Shown: one piece after another, positions 7,585 through 15,948 of the stretch
Position numbering within the stretch: position 1 is the first letter of the stretch
Layout of the letters: each line of letters begins with the position of its first letter
Assembly: GCA_013360195.1 (NCBI GenBank)
Contig: JABWCQ010000011.1
Coordinates: 1 to 32,670 of the forward strand
Origin: a bacterium
Lineage (GTDB): Bacteria > Electryoneota > RPQS01
DNA: 32,670 bases
Direction: 5' to 3'
Made by a program: the position numbers and the translations under genes
The notes under the pieces: generated by a model
Database searches by the model: none
What the model was told of the DNA's origin: nothing
What the model saw: the letters and a program-made list of their open reading frames with translations, nothing else

Positions 7585-8480
7585 GAAAAGGAACTCTCAA
7601 GCTCAGGCTCCTTTAACATTTTCCGCCGCCACGCGAGGTACATCCACACTGCCGGAGGCAGCAACAGCGCCGATGCGCCAATGCCGCCTTCAACACCAAG
7701 CGCTCCGCCCGTCCACAGTTTCGGCCCGCCAATCTGCACAAGGTCTGATGCCCACAAGTCGATGCTCGTCACTGGAAGCCCCAGCAGCGGACCCATCGCG
7801 TAATTCCACCCGAAGTGCGCGCCAATCGGCAGCCACAATGAACGGCTGTAGAGAAACACGTAGCCCAACAGCATACCGATGACAAACAGATTGGCAAGCA
7901 GGAGCAGCGCGTCCAACTTAAGCAGCGTCCAGTGCAGCAACACGAACAGCACAGAGGACACAATCACTCCGGCGTGAGAACCGAAGTTCGCCCGCACCAT
8001 CTGCTGCACGTAGCCGTGAATTAACGTCTCCTGCTGCACGGTATTGAACAGCATTGCCAGCGTCACCCATCCAAGCTCTCTATTCAGCGGCCCAGGACCT
8101 CCGCCCGCCTTGACAAAACCCAGCACGGCCAGCACGCCAATCAGCACGAAAAGCCAGAGACTCCCGGCTGCGGTGCCAAGCGCGAAATCCTTGACCACTC
8201 GCCGGGGCGAGAATCCCACCCGTGTCATGGAGACCCTGTCCGCATAGCGTGTCATCGCCAGCGCCGCAAGCACGAGCGTCACCATTGCCAGAAGCTCAAT
8301 GACCATCCGGCCGCGTGCCGTGGCAATCGTTTCGTACTCCGTCTCAGGATACAGAATGAACGGCAGTACAAACGGAATATACAGAGCTAAGAAAAGACCG
8401 ACAAACAGCACGAGCTTCCAGCTCACAGACCAAAGTCGGCGAGGGAAGCTCGTGCCAGTGCCGTTAGGCTGATGAAGCAT
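7581..8480 (-). CDS. CPBP-type intramembrane protease-like protein (Abi family)
   Basis: The 299-residue membrane protein has several hydrophobic segments. It carries the CPBP motif set in order: QETLIHG (residues 150-156), LLHW with H183, and HFGWN (H222, N226). CPBP proteins are intramembrane metalloproteases related to Rce1, involved in CAAX processing, bacteriocin immunity or signalling. Here motif 1, usually EExxxR, has Gln for the first Glu and His for the Arg. The second Glu (E151) and both later His residues are retained, so activity is uncertain. The ATG at 8480 lies inside an inverted repeat (8478-8497), only 17 bases after the preceding stop, with no ribosome binding site. The DCC gene follows with a four-base overlap. 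Confidence 0.85.
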   Translation of the reverse strand: MLHQPNGTGTSFPRRLWSVSWKLVLFVGLFLALYIPFVLPFILYPETEYETIATARGRMVIELLAMVTLVLAALAMTRYADRVSMTRVGFSPRRVVKDFALGTAAGSLWLFVLIGVLAVLGFVKAGGGPGPLNRELGWVTLAMLFNTVQQETLIHGYVQQMVRANFGSHAGVIVSSVLFVLLHWTLLKLDALLLLANLFVIGMLLGYVFLYSRSLWLPIGAHFGWNYAMGPLLGLPVTSIDLWASDLVQIGGPKLWTGGALGVEGGIGASALLLPPAVWMYLAWRRKMLKEPELESSFS

Positions 8481-8497
8481 AGGCCTATAAGCCTATG
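8478..8497 (-). promoter_or_regulatory. Inverted repeat covering the start codon of the CPBP-type gene
   Basis: CATAGGC (8478-8484) and GCCTATG (8491-8497) are perfect inverted repeats with a six-base loop. They fill the gap between the two genes and include the ATG itself. An RNA hairpin here would hide the start codon. There is no T-run, so it is not a typical terminator. Confidence 0.45.
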
Positions 8498-10615
8498 TTA
8501 CTTCAACAGCAGCAGTTTTGTTATCCGCTCCGCTGTCGGAGTCTTCAGTACCGCGAAATAAGTACCTGAGGCCATCTCCGCGGCATTCCACTGCACACGG
8601 TGGACACCGGCAGTCAGCATACCTTGGTGCAGCACCGCGACCTCCTGGCCGGCCAGATTGTGAATTACCACACGCACATCCGAATTCTGCGGCAGTGCGA
8701 AGTCAATCGTCGTCTGCGGGTTGAACGGATTCGGGAAAGCTTCGATCACATAATCCGTCGGAACTAGCGTCGGGTCATCACCTAGTCCGCTTTGAATAAT
8801 CACCCGCGGAGTCCACGTCACCGAGTCGCAAAACTCGAAGTCGCAGGCGCGGCACTTCACCGTGTTCTGGTTCAGCGTGATGAAGCGGTGGTTGTAGGTC
8901 GGGCTGTTGGTTCCGACCGGGTTGCCATTGTGGAACCACTGATAGTTCAGCGTCTGACCGTCGGGGTCTTCCGCCAACACCGAGAAATTGATGGTCGTGT
9001 TGAAAATCACTGTGTCCAGCGTGTCCGGCGACGGAACCGCAGCCGTGATAACCGGCGGATGATTTTCCTGTCCCGGAATGCGAACCGTTGCGCGCAGCAT
9101 CACGTCCGCTTCATTCAACAGACGGTTCTCTGCCCAGCCGCCCGCGGCTTCCCACGAACGACGCGAGATTCCCTGAGCAGACGTCGTGTCGACGCCAAAC
9201 ACTGCGGTCGTTCCCGCCGTCGTGTACCAGGCCACATAGAAGCTGCCGTCATTGATGATGACTTCGCCCGCTTCAACCGTCACGCTGTTCCAGCCGACCG
9301 TCGGATTGTTCACGTCCGCCGCCCAGATGATGTCGCCGGGTGAACCGTTGGGACCGTTGTCATCGAGAATCTGAATCTCAAACGCGCCGACCGTCGTCAC
9401 GTAGCAGCGCGCGCTGATGACTTCGCACGGATAAACCGGCGGTTCAAATTCCATACCCATTCCGCCTTCGCCACCGGCCCAGCTCCAATCGCGGTCCGGC
9501 GTGCCGTCGTCATAAACCAACTCGCCCGGCAGAGTCACCACGTGTGCTTCGGCACGAACCGAGTTGTTGGCCGCGTTCATGTCACCGGTCAGAGTCACGG
9601 TTCCTACGATACGGAACACGCCGTCCGTGCTCGGCACCCAAACATCCGGAATATTCGTATCGATCACCTGACTCGGGTTAATCGTCGTGCCGGTGATATT
9701 GCTCTGAGTAATCAGCGTGTTGTTCGTCTGGCGGATTGCATAGTTTGCCGTGTAGGCCGTCTCCACCTGGTTGCCGGCGTTGCGTACGCTCAAGAAACCG
9801 TCAAGGGTGTCTGCATTCTGAATGAAGATACCTTGGGAAAGGTGGTTCTGTGTTCCAGCGACCGCAAGGTCATGCACCTGGAACGTGATTTCATCGGGAT
9901 AGTAGAACTTGATGGCCGTGCCATTGGTCGGCGACGTGCCAAAGAAGTTCGAGATACCAATCTGTCCCGTCAGATTCTCAATACCAACAGCGATGTTGTT
10001 GTTGGAAATCGCGCCCGTCTGCGGTCCGTATTGGAACGTGATGGAGGAGTCCGCGCCGGACAGAATCAACTGGAAGTTGTGATTACCGTCGTTGCCGGTT
10101 TCGAGCCACGCGGCTACGTTCACCCACGACACAATCAGCGTATCCTCGCTATTCGTCCAGTAGTAGCACTCGCTCGCTTCACCCGTGCCGAAGAACCAAT
10201 CGGCCACGAACGGTCCAACGATGTCATTCGGTGCTGCGGCATTCGGAAACTGCGGAATCGGCTGCGCAAGCTGGCCGGCCGTCGAAAACTTGATGTAGCC
10301 GTTCGAACCGACTGAGAACGAACTTACGTCGTACCAGTAGAAACGGAAGTTCCAGCCAATCTGGAACGGGCCGACGAAATTGTCATCCGTCAAACCGTTC
10401 ACACGGGTTCCGTTCGTGGTAATGTCAATCCAGGCGAAGTCGGGACCGTCCGGCTCGTTCTGGTCTTTCGCAAGGTAACCGAACTGGTCGGGACCCCATT
10501 GCGTGTCGAGACTCTGTGGAGTGCCGCGCCAAATATCGGCCGGACCTGAGCCACTCTTGGCAAAGCTAATTGACATGCTCGCAATTAGCAGCGCAAACAA
10601 AAACCAACGCTTCAT
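8498..10615 (-). CDS. Large multidomain T9SS cargo protein
   Basis: The product has 705 residues and a signal peptide (about 1-19, ending SISFAKS). A nidogen-like beta region (about 70-210) includes SVGSNGYIKFSTAG. A CARDB-like segment follows (about 248-345, HDLAVAG). Then comes a segment beginning LVYDDGTPD (about 365-510), and an Ig-like segment from PPVITAAVP (about 518-600). The C-terminal 83 residues, from AFPNPFNPQTT to LLLLK, are a T9SS sorting domain. It should be a surface or released structural or adhesive protein; no catalytic motif is visible. The start at 10615 is chosen for AAAGGAG at 10623-10629 and the signal peptide, over an upstream Met at 10669. It lies 69 bases downstream of acpS. 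Confidence 0.86.
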   Translation of the reverse strand: MKRWFLFALLIASMSISFAKSGSGPADIWRGTPQSLDTQWGPDQFGYLAKDQNEPDGPDFAWIDITTNGTRVNGLTDDNFVGPFQIGWNFRFYWYDVSSFSVGSNGYIKFSTAGQLAQPIPQFPNAAAPNDIVGPFVADWFFGTGEASECYYWTNSEDTLIVSWVNVAAWLETGNDGNHNFQLILSGADSSITFQYGPQTGAISNNNIAVGIENLTGQIGISNFFGTSPTNGTAIKFYYPDEITFQVHDLAVAGTQNHLSQGIFIQNADTLDGFLSVRNAGNQVETAYTANYAIRQTNNTLITQSNITGTTINPSQVIDTNIPDVWVPSTDGVFRIVGTVTLTGDMNAANNSVRAEAHVVTLPGELVYDDGTPDRDWSWAGGEGGMGMEFEPPVYPCEVISARCYVTTVGAFEIQILDDNGPNGSPGDIIWAADVNNPTVGWNSVTVEAGEVIINDGSFYVAWYTTAGTTAVFGVDTTSAQGISRRSWEAAGGWAENRLLNEADVMLRATVRIPGQENHPPVITAAVPSPDTLDTVIFNTTINFSVLAEDPDGQTLNYQWFHNGNPVGTNSPTYNHRFITLNQNTVKCRACDFEFCDSVTWTPRVIIQSGLGDDPTLVPTDYVIEAFPNPFNPQTTIDFALPQNSDVRVVIHNLAGQEVAVLHQGMLTAGVHRVQWNAAEMASGTYFAVLKTPTAERITKLLLLK

Positions 10616-10684
10616 CTTGTTGCTCCTTTCAAGGCTGCGGGACTGCCGGGACCACCGGAAGTCGTACAAAAAAGTAGTTAGAGG

Positions 10685-11089
10685 TTAATCTATTGAACTG
10701 TCGTCTTCGGGAAAAATCATGACTACGGCCGCGGCCGTGGTTCTGGTATGTGTCAATGATACGGAAATTCGCATCGGAAATTCGGCGTACGGACCGTGAA
10801 TGCGAACACGCGGGCCCTTGCCCGGAACCGTCAGCACTTCGACATCGCGAAAGGCCAGATGCTCGCCAATTCCTGTGCCGAGCGCTTTTGCCACTGCTTC
10901 CTTCGTCGCCCAGCGAGCCGCCAATGACTCTTCTGCTTTGGCGCGCTTCAGACATTCTGCAAGTTCGCTCTCGGTAAATATTCTTTCGAGAAATGCCCTG
11001 TCGTCGAGATGTTTGGCTATCCGTTCAACTTCCACGAGGTCTATTCCCAATGAAGGCAGAATCGGTGTCGGCGGAGTTTTTTCGGTCAT
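10685..11089 (-). CDS. acpS: Holo-[acyl-carrier-protein] synthase
   Basis: The 134-residue enzyme transfers 4'-phosphopantetheine from CoA to acyl carrier protein, activating it for fatty acid synthesis. It shows GIDLVEVERI with the metal-binding Asp at 17, FTESEL, and ARWATKEAVAKALGTG with the second metal ligand E64. The length is near the usual size, with a short Pro-rich N-terminal extension. The ATG overlaps the stop of the upstream beta-helix gene as ATGA (11086-11089) with no Shine-Dalgarno sequence, so translation is probably coupled to that secreted protein. This pairing is unusual, because acpS more often neighbours pdxJ, nnr or other cytosolic enzyme genes. Confidence 0.94.
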   Translation of the reverse strand: MTEKTPPTPILPSLGIDLVEVERIAKHLDDRAFLERIFTESELAECLKRAKAEESLAARWATKEAVAKALGTGIGEHLAFRDVEVLTVPGKGPRVRIHGPYAEFPMRISVSLTHTRTTAAAVVMIFPEDDSSID

Positions 11090-12642
11090 CTGGTCGGTAA
11101 CGGCGATGCCAATTGCGCGGAAACTTGTGACGCGATCACGACGTACGTGGTCTGACCGAACGGTTCGGCCAGTGCTCCTTCATGCACATACTCCGGAAAA
11201 GCATTCGCGCCGACAAACTGAGCGGTGCTCCAATCAAACTCGCCGGACGTTGTTCTGAACACCCAATACTCCACAGCGTCAGGCACTTCCGTCCAGCGCA
11301 ACCTGATGTTCTGTGTCCCTGTGATGTGCACAATGTTTAAGTCGTCAATGGGCGCCAGGTGGAAGAACGGATACGGTCCGAGGTCAGGCAGCGTGCCGTC
11401 AGGGTCCTGCGGACTATTGGCTGAGCCGGCATTTATCAAATGCGAGGTATGGTGGAGACTGAATTCGCCGTACGGGCCGAGCGGGTCAAATCCGGGCGAC
11501 GTGAACAGGTTGCCGTACACGTCAATCGAATCGCCATTCTCATTCAGGTTCTGAAGAACTCCGAAGTTCGGCGGCGCTCCCTGCAGGTTCGTCGGTCTGG
11601 TATGAAAAGCCGTGAAGCGCAGTGTATCTATATCCGGTCCGGCCATGAAACCGTGAATTGCGTTCTCGACAAAAACACACTGGTGAATCGTCATATTCGC
11701 ATCCGAATACACCGTGGAGTAATTCCCTCCCCAGTTTCGATAGAACAGACAATTCGTGAACCGCAGCGTGTCTCCAGTTGGAGCAAAGACTGCGCCGTAA
11801 TTTCCTGTATAGCCGTCGTGGCGGGATTCATTGCGGGAAAACACACAGCGATTAAACTCGACTTTGCCGCCGTCCACCAGATGCGCTACTCCGCCTGACA
11901 ACGAGAGGTTGCTGTCGAATACACAACTTTCAAAACGGAAGTTCGAATTGTCGGCATAGACCACGCCGCCCCAAATCGTTCCCTTGTTTCCGTAGAACTC
12001 AGTTGAATCCACCGTGACTTCACAATCATAGAAACAAAGCGCTCCGCCGTCGAGCGCCCGGCTGTACTTTACGGTGCAACCGGATATTTCAATTTGACTG
12101 CTGTTGGCACGAACCGCCGCGCCGCAACCCCCTTCCCTGCCGTTTTCAAAAAACGTACTATTCTCGATGCGCAATGATTGAGTCAGCACATTAACACCGA
12201 ACCCGGTGTTGTAACGAAAATTCAAATCCCGGATTTCGTGCAGGCCGCCCATTACCCGTATGACGCCGTCCCACGAAGAGGCGAATTCGACGATCGTATT
12301 TCGCAGAACTGATGAATCCCCTGTGGAATTCGCGAATGCCAATCCCTGCCAGCGAGTGGGATAGGTCACCGTATCCTGAGTGAAAAGAACCGGGTCGGCG
12401 GCTGTGCCCTCGCAATGCAGCCGCCCGTAAACGGTCAGGCGCTGACCTCCGTGCAATTCGACGCGAACACCCGGCTCGATTTGCAACTCCTGCCCCGTTT
12501 GCACAACGAGACTGCCGGTCGCGATGTACGGATTCCCCATGATCGTCCAGACCCCGCTCACAGCGCCGGAGACATAGGTCGTGTCCGCATCGGCCTGAAA
12601 GACAATGACCAGAGACAAAATGGTCACAAAGTGCGACTTCAT
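11086..12642 (-). CDS. Secreted right-handed beta-helix protein, paralogue 1
   Basis: The product has 518 residues with a signal peptide (about 1-20). The mature N-terminus has GNPYIATGSL and an EPGVRVEL turn, as in parallel beta-helix proteins. Short repeating coils follow, with patterns such as CxFxxN and GGA (for example RIENSTFFENG and FESCVFDSN), which predict a pectate-lyase-like helix to about residue 370. The LHHTSHLINAGSA and DPDGTLPDLGPY segments follow, then a fibronectin-like tail ending TYVVIASQVSAQ. No T9SS sorting domain is present. It is clearly homologous along its length to the next gene at 12683-14236. The start is the Met at 12642; GGAGGG at 12647-12652 excludes the Met at 12654. 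Substrate unknown. Confidence 0.86.
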   Translation of the reverse strand: MKSHFVTILSLVIVFQADADTTYVSGAVSGVWTIMGNPYIATGSLVVQTGQELQIEPGVRVELHGGQRLTVYGRLHCEGTAADPVLFTQDTVTYPTRWQGLAFANSTGDSSVLRNTIVEFASSWDGVIRVMGGLHEIRDLNFRYNTGFGVNVLTQSLRIENSTFFENGREGGCGAAVRANSSQIEISGCTVKYSRALDGGALCFYDCEVTVDSTEFYGNKGTIWGGVVYADNSNFRFESCVFDSNLSLSGGVAHLVDGGKVEFNRCVFSRNESRHDGYTGNYGAVFAPTGDTLRFTNCLFYRNWGGNYSTVYSDANMTIHQCVFVENAIHGFMAGPDIDTLRFTAFHTRPTNLQGAPPNFGVLQNLNENGDSIDVYGNLFTSPGFDPLGPYGEFSLHHTSHLINAGSANSPQDPDGTLPDLGPYPFFHLAPIDDLNIVHITGTQNIRLRWTEVPDAVEYWVFRTTSGEFDWSTAQFVGANAFPEYVHEGALAEPFGQTTYVVIASQVSAQLASPLPTR

Positions 12643-12682
12643 TTCACCCTCCATTTTGGAGTTATCCCGAGGATGGGTCGAA

Positions 12683-14236
12683 CTATCGCTGCAACGTCAG
12701 CTGTGCCGAAGCGGCGGAGACTTGCGAAGCAATGACCACGTACGTGAATTGCTGAAACGGTGCGCTAAGCGCGCCAAGAACAACAAACTCGTCGGCTGGA
12801 GTGGAGCCCACGAAGCTTGCGGAGTTCCAATTAAACTCACTAGCGAGTGAGTGGAATATCCAGTACTCCGCGGCCTCTTCATGGCCAATCCAGCGCAAAC
12901 GGATATCGTCTGTTCCGTCCACAAGTTCAATGGTAACATCGCGCACAGGGTCCAAGCGATAAAACGCATGCGGACCGATGTCGGGCAGCGTGCTGTCAGG
13001 GTCGAGTCCCAGATTCGGGTCGCCCGCGTCTATCCAGTGCGACGTATGGTGCAAACTGAATTGCCCGTGCGGACCCAACGCGTCAAAATTGGCCGGAATG
13101 GAGAGATTACCGAAGGCGTCCGTTGAATCGCCGTTGATGTTCACGGCGCTCATTCGGCCAAATCCCGACGGACCGACAACCTCTAATCTAAAATTGGGAT
13201 TGCTGAAGACACAGTGGCGTATCGTATCAACATCGCCGACAATGGACGGGTACAAGTTGTCCAGAAACCCCGTATTGAACATCCACGTGTTTCCCGCTAC
13301 CCGCAACGCTCCGCCCGTCGCCCCCCAATTCCCAATAAACAAGCAATTTGAAATCTGCTGTGGACCGGGTGCATTCATCACAAAGCCGCCATAGGTCCCA
13401 GTGCGGCCATCACTATACACGGCACGATTGTCGCGGACAATGGTACGCTCAAATCGTACTCCCGAGTTGCCGACAATCATTCCGCCTCCGCCACTCGTAG
13501 CTTTGTTGCTGTCCACGACACAATGTGTCAGGGTCACACGAGAGCTGTCTGCAAAGATGCCGCCTGCCCAAATGGACGCGCGGTTCCCGCGAATCAGACA
13601 ACTGTCCAACGACAACGTGGAATAGAACGCGCAAATGCCGCCGCCGTCCATACCGGAATTGCCGTCAAAAACAGAGCGGCGAAAAACTATGTCCGACAAG
13701 TAGAGATGCGCGCCGCCGCCGCAAGCACTCATATGCCCGTTATTGACGAGCAGGATGTCCGTGAGTTCGGCCGTCGTTCGCTCCAGCTTCAGGCCGACTC
13801 CATCACAATTGCGAATGGTGATATGAGAAAAATCAACAGGCTGCTCCAACACGCTCAGAGCACCGCTGTAGCTTACCGCATTCTCGATGACAACGTGGCG
13901 CATGACAGACGTGTCTCCTGACGTATTCATGAAGCGGAGACCGCGCCATCTGTCGCCGACTAAACTTGTATCCTGCGTGAATAGCACAGGGCTGTGTGTT
14001 TCGCCCGCGCATTCCAAGTGACCTGTGATGTTAAACTGGTCGCCGCCTGTGAAGTGAACCTGTACGCCGGGACGAATCAGCAGCGTGTCTTGCGCGGCAA
14101 GAAAGAGTGAACCTGTCGCGATGTAGGGATTACCCGCTGCAGTCCATTCTCCGTTCACATTTCCAGCAACAAAGGTCTGAGCGACAATTGCTCTTGCAAA
14201 GAGCAGACAAAACAGAATCCAACTTCCTGATTTCAT
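12683..14236 (-). CDS. Secreted right-handed beta-helix protein, paralogue 2
   Basis: The product has 517 residues and a signal peptide (about 1-20, ending IVAQ). It shares with paralogue 1 the GNPYIATGSL segment, PVLFTQDTS, GGA/CxF coils (RSVFDGNSG, LTHCVVDSN), LHHTSHWIDAG, DSTLPDIGPH and a terminal TYVVIASQVSA. The coils predict a pectate-lyase-like right-handed helix followed by a fibronectin-like tail. No catalytic polysaccharide-lyase residues can be assigned, so an enzymatic role is not supported. It lacks a T9SS domain. AAAGGAGGG at 14241-14249 supports the Met at 14236. The pair lies 40 bases apart in the same orientation and looks like a tandem duplication. Confidence 0.86.
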   Translation of the reverse strand: MKSGSWILFCLLFARAIVAQTFVAGNVNGEWTAAGNPYIATGSLFLAAQDTLLIRPGVQVHFTGGDQFNITGHLECAGETHSPVLFTQDTSLVGDRWRGLRFMNTSGDTSVMRHVVIENAVSYSGALSVLEQPVDFSHITIRNCDGVGLKLERTTAELTDILLVNNGHMSACGGGAHLYLSDIVFRRSVFDGNSGMDGGGICAFYSTLSLDSCLIRGNRASIWAGGIFADSSRVTLTHCVVDSNKATSGGGGMIVGNSGVRFERTIVRDNRAVYSDGRTGTYGGFVMNAPGPQQISNCLFIGNWGATGGALRVAGNTWMFNTGFLDNLYPSIVGDVDTIRHCVFSNPNFRLEVVGPSGFGRMSAVNINGDSTDAFGNLSIPANFDALGPHGQFSLHHTSHWIDAGDPNLGLDPDSTLPDIGPHAFYRLDPVRDVTIELVDGTDDIRLRWIGHEEAAEYWIFHSLASEFNWNSASFVGSTPADEFVVLGALSAPFQQFTYVVIASQVSAASAQLTLQR

Positions 14237-14283
14237 CCGACCCTCCTTTGGACGGTGCGCAAAGTTTTGCACACCTGACTGCG

Positions 14284-14988
14284 TCAGAACAATGAGGTTT
14301 GGTCTTCGTCAATTTCCATCAAATTCAGGACTTGCAGGAGCTGACTGATGTCGTCGATGTCGTAATCCGCTCCACTCTCGACTGTGTTTTTTGTATCGCC
14401 GTAACGGGCGAATACAGTTACGATGCCAAGCTGCTTGGCTCCGACCATGTCCCGTTCAGGCCAGTCTCCGACCATGATGACTTCCCTGGGGGACAATCCC
14501 ATGATGGCCAGAGCGCGCTCAAAGGGCACCGGTGATGGCTTGCGATGGCCGGTATCATCAAAGGTCACAACCGGGTCAAACATGTGATGTAAATCCAGCT
14601 GAGCGAGCCGCAGCCACGCCCCAAGTCTGGGAGCATCGGAAATGACGGCCAGCCGCAAACCCCGTCGCAGCAGCTCTGCCAAGGTTGAGCGGACGTGCGG
14701 GTAAGTGACCAAGTAATTATTGCGCGCCCGACGATAGGCGACAATGCCTGCCGCAAGCCATTTGAAATCGACGACCCGGTAGTGCTTTTGCAGAAATATA
14801 TCAAAGATCTCCTGATTCTCAATGCCCACCTTGTCGTAAATCTCGTAGATGAGTTTGACGGCCTCGTCAGGCTGCATCGGCATGCCGGAGTCGATCATGG
14901 CGGTGACCGCGGCCTCGATGGATGCCCGCTTCATGCGCATGAAGTCCAGCAGGGTATTATCGAGGTCGAAGAGGATCCCGCGAATCAT
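14284..14988 (-). CDS. HAD-superfamily hydrolase
   Basis: The 234-residue product is a haloacid dehalogenase-type phosphatase with a helical cap. Motif I is FDLDNTLL with catalytic D8 and D10, motif II is VISDAP (S117), motif III is the Lys in HRKPSP (K150), and motif IV is GDWPERD (D175 and D180). All catalytic residues are present. The overall sequence fits HAD subfamily IA, which includes phosphoglycolate phosphatase and YjjG-type nucleotidases; the substrate cannot be told from sequence. The start is taken as ATG at 14988, where the family begins (MIRGILFDLD). An upstream in-frame TTG at 14994 is possible. No Shine-Dalgarno sequence is seen. The beta-helix gene follows after 47 bases. Confidence 0.9.
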   Translation of the reverse strand: MIRGILFDLDNTLLDFMRMKRASIEAAVTAMIDSGMPMQPDEAVKLIYEIYDKVGIENQEIFDIFLQKHYRVVDFKWLAAGIVAYRRARNNYLVTYPHVRSTLAELLRRGLRLAVISDAPRLGAWLRLAQLDLHHMFDPVVTFDDTGHRKPSPVPFERALAIMGLSPREVIMVGDWPERDMVGAKQLGIVTVFARYGDTKNTVESGADYDIDDISQLLQVLNLMEIDEDQTSLF

Positions 14989-15153
14989 TGGCAAAGTAGG
15001 CTTTTAAGGGGTTAGGCAAATTACAATCTATTGACATTCTTGCTATTATGCAAGCATTTGCAGCAACCGCGCAGGATGTCACCCTTTTTGTAATATTCCC
15101 GTACGAAGTGCTGTTTAACCAAGCTATGTTATTGTTTTCTCGGGAAAGGCGCG

Positions 15154-15182
15154 TTGACAATGAATCCCACTATTGGTATATT
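15154..15182 (+). promoter_or_regulatory. Consensus-like promoter overlapping the start of the TPM gene
   Basis: TTGACA (15154-15159), a 17-base spacer and TATATT (15177-15182). The ATG assigned to the TPM gene (15160) lies inside the spacer. Either the promoter is chance or the real start is downstream, for example the GTG at 15190. Confidence 0.35.
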
Positions 15183-15903
15183 GCAACGGGTGTTGCAGGT
15201 TGCCTGTCTTGCCATTGCGACGTCGGTTGCGGTGTCCAGCGAGGAAACCACCGTGTCCATTCCCGATCCGATCGGGTATGTCTCAGACTACGGACGGGTG
15301 ATTGAACCGGAGTACGAGAGGAAGCTTGCGCAAATAGGAGCGGAGCTCGAGCGCAAGACGGGCGTGCGTATCCGGGTGCTGACCGTCCCGGACTTGGGCG
15401 GACAGAATCTCGATTTCGTCGCTAAGGCTCTTTTGGCAGCGTGGTCGGAATCTGAGACTGCGGCTCGAAACACGATTCTTATTCTGGATGCTCTGGCCGA
15501 GAAACGGCTGCGGATCGAACTGGGCGAGAATATCCCTAATCTGCTTACTGAAGAAGTCAGCCAGAGGGTACAGAAACAGGTGATGCTGCCGAACCTCGCC
15601 CAAGGTGATCGGGGCGAAGCCTATTTGCTCGCCGTTACTGAAATTTCTGTGGCAATCGGTCTGGAACAGCAGGTGGCATTGTACTCCGTGCCAGGATTCT
15701 TGAAACTTCAACCGGCGGTATACCGGCCGGACGGAGGACAAAAATCCAAGCTGCCGGACATCCTTCTGTTTATCCCGCTGCTTGCCTTCATGGTTGGAAT
15801 GGCGCGGCTGGAGACGAAAATGGCCCGGGCGACCGTTGTCTTCGACAAGGCGTTTCGGCGGCGCTGGAGCGGGAGATTTACTAAGTTCAGAGGCAGAATC
15901 TGA
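15160..15903 (+). CDS. TPM-domain protein (YgcG-like), membrane-anchored
   Basis: The 247-residue product has an N-terminal signal or anchor segment (about 1-28) and a TPM domain. Its TPM signature is VSIPDPIGYVSDYGRVI followed by ELERKTGVRIRVLTVP and a later LRIELGENIPNLLTEE stretch. TPM domains in YgcG and related proteins often pair with a C-terminal membrane segment. Here one is present at about 205-220 (ILLFIPLLAFMVG) before a basic tail. The family is linked to membrane protein quality control or photosystem repair in other organisms, but the role here is unknown. The start at ATG 15160 has AAAGG at 15145-15149. It lies 45 bases before lemA, a common pairing. Confidence 0.8.
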   Translation: MNPTIGILQRVLQVACLAIATSVAVSSEETTVSIPDPIGYVSDYGRVIEPEYERKLAQIGAELERKTGVRIRVLTVPDLGGQNLDFVAKALLAAWSESETAARNTILILDALAEKRLRIELGENIPNLLTEEVSQRVQKQVMLPNLAQGDRGEAYLLAVTEISVAIGLEQQVALYSVPGFLKLQPAVYRPDGGQKSKLPDILLFIPLLAFMVGMARLETKMARATVVFDKAFRRRWSGRFTKFRGRI

Positions 15904-15948
15904 GCGATTCTGATTGGGCAGGTACAGCATAGGGCAAGATAGAATTCT

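Noticed and set aside
9542-10315. Open frame on the plus strand opposite the 705-residue cargo
   Set aside because: It overlaps a well supported gene and has a composition typical of an antisense shadow.
15031-15054. TTGACA near a CTTGC/GCAAG palindrome upstream of the TPM gene
   Set aside because: The spacing to the TATTAT in the palindrome is seven bases, too short for a promoter, and no -10 lies at the usual distance.
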